A DNA stretch of 64,000 nucleotides, taken from assembly GCF_958450345.1 (NCBI RefSeq), contig NC_088781.1, positions 122,028,431 to 122,092,430 of the forward strand, given 5' to 3'. The notes under the pieces are model-generated. The model saw only the letters and a list, made by a program, of their open reading frames with translations, had not been told where the DNA came from and did no database searches. The translations under genes were made by a program, and so were the position numbers. Below are positions 59,905-64,000 of this stretch, piece after piece. The first letter of the stretch is position 1, and every line of letters begins with the position of its first letter. This DNA comes from Calliphora vicina. Lineage: Eukaryota; Arthropoda; Insecta; Diptera; Calliphoridae.

Positions 59905-61420
59905 ATGAACTATAGAAAATCTTGTGGATACATGTGGATCTTGTGGATAAAGAAGTTTTCTATACAAAATCTTGTGGATACTTGTGGATCTTGTGGATAC
60001 ACGTGGATCTTGTGGATAAAGAAGTATTCTATACAAAATCTTGTGGCTAAACAAAGTTTTTCTATAGAAAATCTTGTGGCTAAACAAGGTTTTTCTATAG
60101 AAAATCTTCTTCGGATAATCAAGGAAATCTTCTTCTTATAATCAAGTTTTCTATAGAAAATCTTATTCGGATAATCAAGTTTTCTATAGAAAATCTTCGT
60201 CGGATAATCAAGTTTTCTATAGAAAATCGTCCAGATAATCAAATTTGCTATAGAAAATCTTACAGATAATCAAGTTTTGTTTAGAAAATCTTTCGGATAA
60301 TTTACTTTTCCATAGAAAATGTTGTGGATAATCAAGTTTTCTATAGAAAATCCTTCGGATAAACAAGCATTCTATATAAAATCTTAAGGATAAACAAGTT
60401 TGCTATAGAAAATCTTGCTGATAAACAAGTTTTCTATAAAAAATCTTGCGGATAATCAGGTTTGCTATAGAACATCTTGCGGATAATCAGGTTTTCTATA
60501 GAAAATCTTGCGGATAATCAAGTTTTCTATAGAATATCTTGCGGATAATCAAGTTTTGTTTAGAAAATCTTGCGGATAATTTACTTTTCCATAGAAAATG
60601 TTGTGGATAATCAAGTTTTCTATAGAAAATCCTTCGGATAAACAAGTTTTCTATAGAAAATCTTGCGGATAATCAAGTTTTCTATAGAATATCTTGCGGA
60701 TAAACACGTTTTCTATAGAAAATCTTGCGGATAATCAGGTTTTCTATAGAAAATCTTGCGGATAATCAAGTTTTCTGTAGAATATCTTGCGGATAATCAA
60801 GTTTTCTATAGAATATCTTGCGGATAATCAAGTTTTCTATAGAAAATCTTGCGAACAATCAAGTTTTCTATAGAAAATCTTGCGGATAATAAAGTTTTCT
60901 ATAGAATGTCTTGCGGATAAACAAGTTTTCTATAGAAAATCTTACGGATAATCAGGTTTTCTATAGAAAATCTTGCGGATAATAAAGTTTTCTATAGAAT
61001 ATCTTGCGGATAAACAAGTTTTCTATGGAAAATCTTACGGATAATCAGGTTTTCTATAGAAAATCTTGCGGATAATCAAGTTTTCTATAGAATATCTTGC
61101 GGATAAACAAGTTTTCTATGGAAAATCTTACGGATAATCAGGTTTTCTATAGAAAATCTTGCGAATAATCAAGTTTTCTATAGAAAATCTTGCGGATAAT
61201 TAGGTTTTCTATAGAAAATCTTGCGAATAATCAAGTATTCTATAGAAAATCTTGCGAATAATCAAGTTTTCTATAGTTTTGAGATTCCTATTGAAATTCT
61301 TGCGCATAATCAGTTTGTCTATGAACAAGATTTTAGATAATCAATTTGTCTATGGAAAGTCTTCGGGAAAATCAAGATGTCTAAAAAAAATCTTGCGTTT
61401 AGTTAAGTTTTTTGATTAAA
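59905..61420. repeat. Palindromic minisatellite array 8, about 31-bp degenerate unit
   Basis: About 45 diverged units of the form GATAATCAAG-TTTTCTATAGAAAA-TCTTGCG. The arms CAAG and CTTG pair with one bulged T. Variation (GGATAATCAGG, ATATCTTGCG, TTGTTTAGAAAA) is scattered, so this is the oldest array of the family. It lies about 190 bp into intron 5, right after exon 5. Confidence 0.93.
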
Positions 61421-63559
61421 TTTCCAAGTAAAAATAAATCTTGCCAAATCTTTTACTTTATTTTCGCATCACAACTTAATGTCCTTATTTACAAATAAAA
61501 TTTGATTAATAACAAATGATTACGAGCCAAACAAATTTATGAAAAGTTTAAATATTGTTTTGTTAAGTGAGCACTTTTCCTCTTGTTAATGTTCATGAAA
61601 CAAGATGGAAAAAAACTTTTCTTTCTTGTGGTTTCTTTGCCTTAAAGGACTGAGAACTTATAAAGGATGTTGTATACCAAAAAAAAAAAGAAAACTAAGA
61701 AAAAAATAATACTAAAACTGACATCAATAGTACATTAACAACTTTTTAGCTGTTAATGTTTTCCTGACTAACTGTCTGTCCTTTTAAAAATAAAAATGGA
61801 AAAAAAACAAGTTATTAAAATACTGAATTTTATAGCTTTTCAAACAATTCAATGCTATAATAAATAACAAGACATTTACATTAACATCATTTTATTTGAC
61901 AATTTTTAGTTTTGCAACTGCTTTAACAGTCAGGGTTTGTTTTCGTGCTAAAATGTTGCCTTTAGCAGTTAGTCTGCTGGTTAAAAAAAAGGGGAGAAAT
62001 TAAAAAAGTTTGTTTTGGTGGGGGGGACAACAGTGTGTTGTCTATGTTTGTATTGGGACTTGGTAAATAAATAATTTCCTCATCAATAAACACTGACAAA
62101 AAAAATATTATTATAAATACTTGTGTGTTGGCTGAATGCAAAAATAATATCAAATGAACAAAATAATAAATGAAGTTCAACCGCCAAAATAACAAAAAAT
62201 ATTTACACACAAACTTTTGAGTATAATAAAAATTCTATGGCAAAATATTTTACATACTTTTTTTATTTTGTTATTTTTGCAACCAATATGATAATTTATA
62301 GCAACACTGGCATTCAATTCATGCTTATTTTGAATTTTTCCCTATACCGTGTATAGACAAACTTCCGCCAGTTTAAGTTTGTTTTTTTTTTTTTTTGCTT
62401 AAAATTCTAAAGGAAGGGAGGAATGTTGTCTGTGTTGTGTAGCTTGCCATTGCATTAGGAGAGGGGAAGCCTTATTTGTAAGGGTCTCCATAAGGAAGCC
62501 AACAGCTATAAGTTCAAAATAAAACAAAAATAAAAAAACTTTAAGAACTTCATCGATTTCATTTGGCATTGTGCCAATAATCAAAAATTATTGTAAACTT
62601 TACATTTTAAGTAGAAAAGTTTTTTTTCCAGTCTCTTTCGTTTTATCCTGGTTTTCAGTTTCTGTACGCTTTATTATTATACGGAGAACATTCGATCAAA
62701 CTATAAACGGCAAAGTTTTTGAATGCTTGCAAATAAACACTGGTTAGTTTGGATAAATACATTCATTCATTCTATAAAACAGACTCAAGACTACATAGTT
62801 AAATTAGTCTCTGTCTCTATCTCTGACTGGCTGTGTGTCTGGACTTAAGACATTAACATAAATCCGTAATGTACAACCTTGAACTAGGCAATAGATAGAT
62901 AGAGAAGATGGTGGCAGTAGAAATAAATTTTAGCTTGTTGGTGTTATTAGAGAGAAATTTGCCAAGTGCTGTTTAGTTTTAGTCATAAGCTAGATTAGAT
63001 GTTATGTTTGGTAGTTTTGTGCAGAAGACTTGAAGTCTTGAAGATGAAAACTTATGTGTAGAGAAATGTAATAAAACCTTGATGATATTGTGAAATATTT
63101 TTCTGTAGTTTAATTTAATTCCGGAAAAAAAGTTTTAAAAATTTTAACTAATAGACCTTTGACCTCTTCCGGAAGTTTTTAAATGGAGAATTAAGGTATT
63201 TTTGTCCTTAGAGGGAAGGTAACGAAATCAAGTCTAGTTATGAGATCGCGTTTAGTCCGAAAACATTTTGTATGAAAAGGTACTTTAATATGACATTGTC
63301 ATTAGAGATAAGCAATTGATTCGATTTACTTCAGTGGTCGGCATAACAGTACATGGATTAAGCGTTATAATCTAATCAGTTATTGATTGCGATTTATTTT
63401 CGTATTAAATAATTTATAATTTCGTTGTCATTCGTGTTGCTTACAGATACTAAATCAATTCTAAAATTTTTTGTATGAAAAGAGGCAGTTAATTGTCATG
63501 CTTTATATCAGTGATCGGCATTAGAGGACATGGAACAAGATTTATAAGAATTATAATTC
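61421..63559 (+). other. Ddr: Ddr intron 5, A/T-rich
   Basis: No sixth exon was found. CAGTGGTCGGCATAACAGTACATGG-type and CAGTGATCGGCATTAGAGGACATGG-type blocks at 63332 and 63509 look like fragments of one element 177 bp apart. Confidence 0.5.
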
Positions 63560-64000
63560 TGGCAGGGTTTCCTGAATTAATAAAACAGTATTTAATTGCA
63601 GAAAAAATACTGTTTTTTCCTGAACTTATAAATATTTAAAATAGAAAAAGTACCAATTTTAGTAAAATACTTTTAGGAAAAAATTTTTTGTATTTAAATT
63701 GATATTTTTCGAAAAAAAAAATTAAAAAATAGAAAAAGTACTTTTTTTTAAAGTACCAAATTTAGTACTTTTTTCCAAAAATGTATTTGCTTTTCTTCAA
63801 ACTATATTAAAACTACTGTATTTTGTTTACATTGCCTTTTTATTTTTTTAAAGTACTATATCTGGTACTAATAAAATAGTAATTTTCTTCCAAAAAATAC
63901 TAAAAGCCATTTTTGTCCTCCCTTTCTCTAAAAACATCAAAATTTAACAAAAGTACTTTTTTATAAAAACTACCAAATTAAGTACTTATTTAGAGTAATG
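63560..64000. repeat. Low-complexity block with repeated AAAGTAC / GTACTTTT motifs
   Basis: TTTAGTACTTTTT, AAAGTACCAAATTTAG, AAAATACTTTTAGG and AAGTACTTTTTT recur every 30-60 bases and continue to the window edge. They form partial palindromes around AGTACT. The unit is not well defined. Confidence 0.5.

Noticed and set aside
1..64000. tRNA, rRNA or snRNA genes
   Set aside because: No tRNA A/B box pair in a cloverleaf context and no conserved rRNA or snRNA stretch was recognised on either strand by eye; a covariance-model scan would be decisive.

Overview
The window is AT-rich, intron-rich eukaryotic DNA from an insect, most likely a fly (Diptera). A calyptrate such as a blow fly is plausible but not proven. 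The grounds are the close match of the one recognisable gene to insect Ddr, GT-AG introns with pyrimidine-rich acceptors, mariner remnants, and short interspersed repeats of a fly-like kind. The only host gene I can support is the 5' part of Ddr, the discoidin domain receptor tyrosine kinase, on the + strand.

Five coding exons of Ddr can be placed to the base: 20758-20914 (start and signal peptide), 32654-32759, 44745-44976, 45066-45213 (together the discoidin domain) and 59535-59714 (start of the second, discoidin-like domain). They splice in one frame into 274 complete codons. The membrane segment and kinase lie beyond the right edge. The introns are about 11.7 kb, 12.0 kb, 89 bp, 14.3 kb and more than 4.3 kb.

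Almost everything else is repeat. (1) Four arrays of one 11-bp unit (8511-10440, 21992-22567, 24199-26975, 50396-52113) total about 7 kb; the third is the exact reverse complement of the second and fourth. (2) Four arrays of a palindromic 31-38 bp minisatellite (about 53800-54222, 55709-56671, 57490-58650, 59905-61420) share the core TTTTCTATAGAAAA, lengthened at its centre by 0, 1 or 2 TA steps. (3) Two blocks in intron 2 (34030-36440, 38020-39500) are packed with the palindrome GTTTACATNATGTAAAC. (4) A TTCGTAGGACCA motif is interspersed through 41880-44340. (5) Several older, degenerate tandem arrays occur, mostly in the first 20 kb. (6) Transposon remnants include three dead mariner copies, a LINE RNase H fragment, a foldback element, interspersed repeats, and a nested composite flanked by 55-bp inverted repeats beginning CACAGTGG (46123-48595).

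The arrangement most worth testing is how the repeats sit around the exons. The inverted 11-bp arrays within intron 1 could give a long double-stranded hairpin in the pre-mRNA. The inverted arrays of introns 1 and 4 flank exons 2-4 (486 nt, frame-neutral, the whole discoidin domain). Self-complementary minisatellites flank exon 5 (180 nt, also frame-neutral). This could favour circular RNA or exon skipping; that is inference, not observation.
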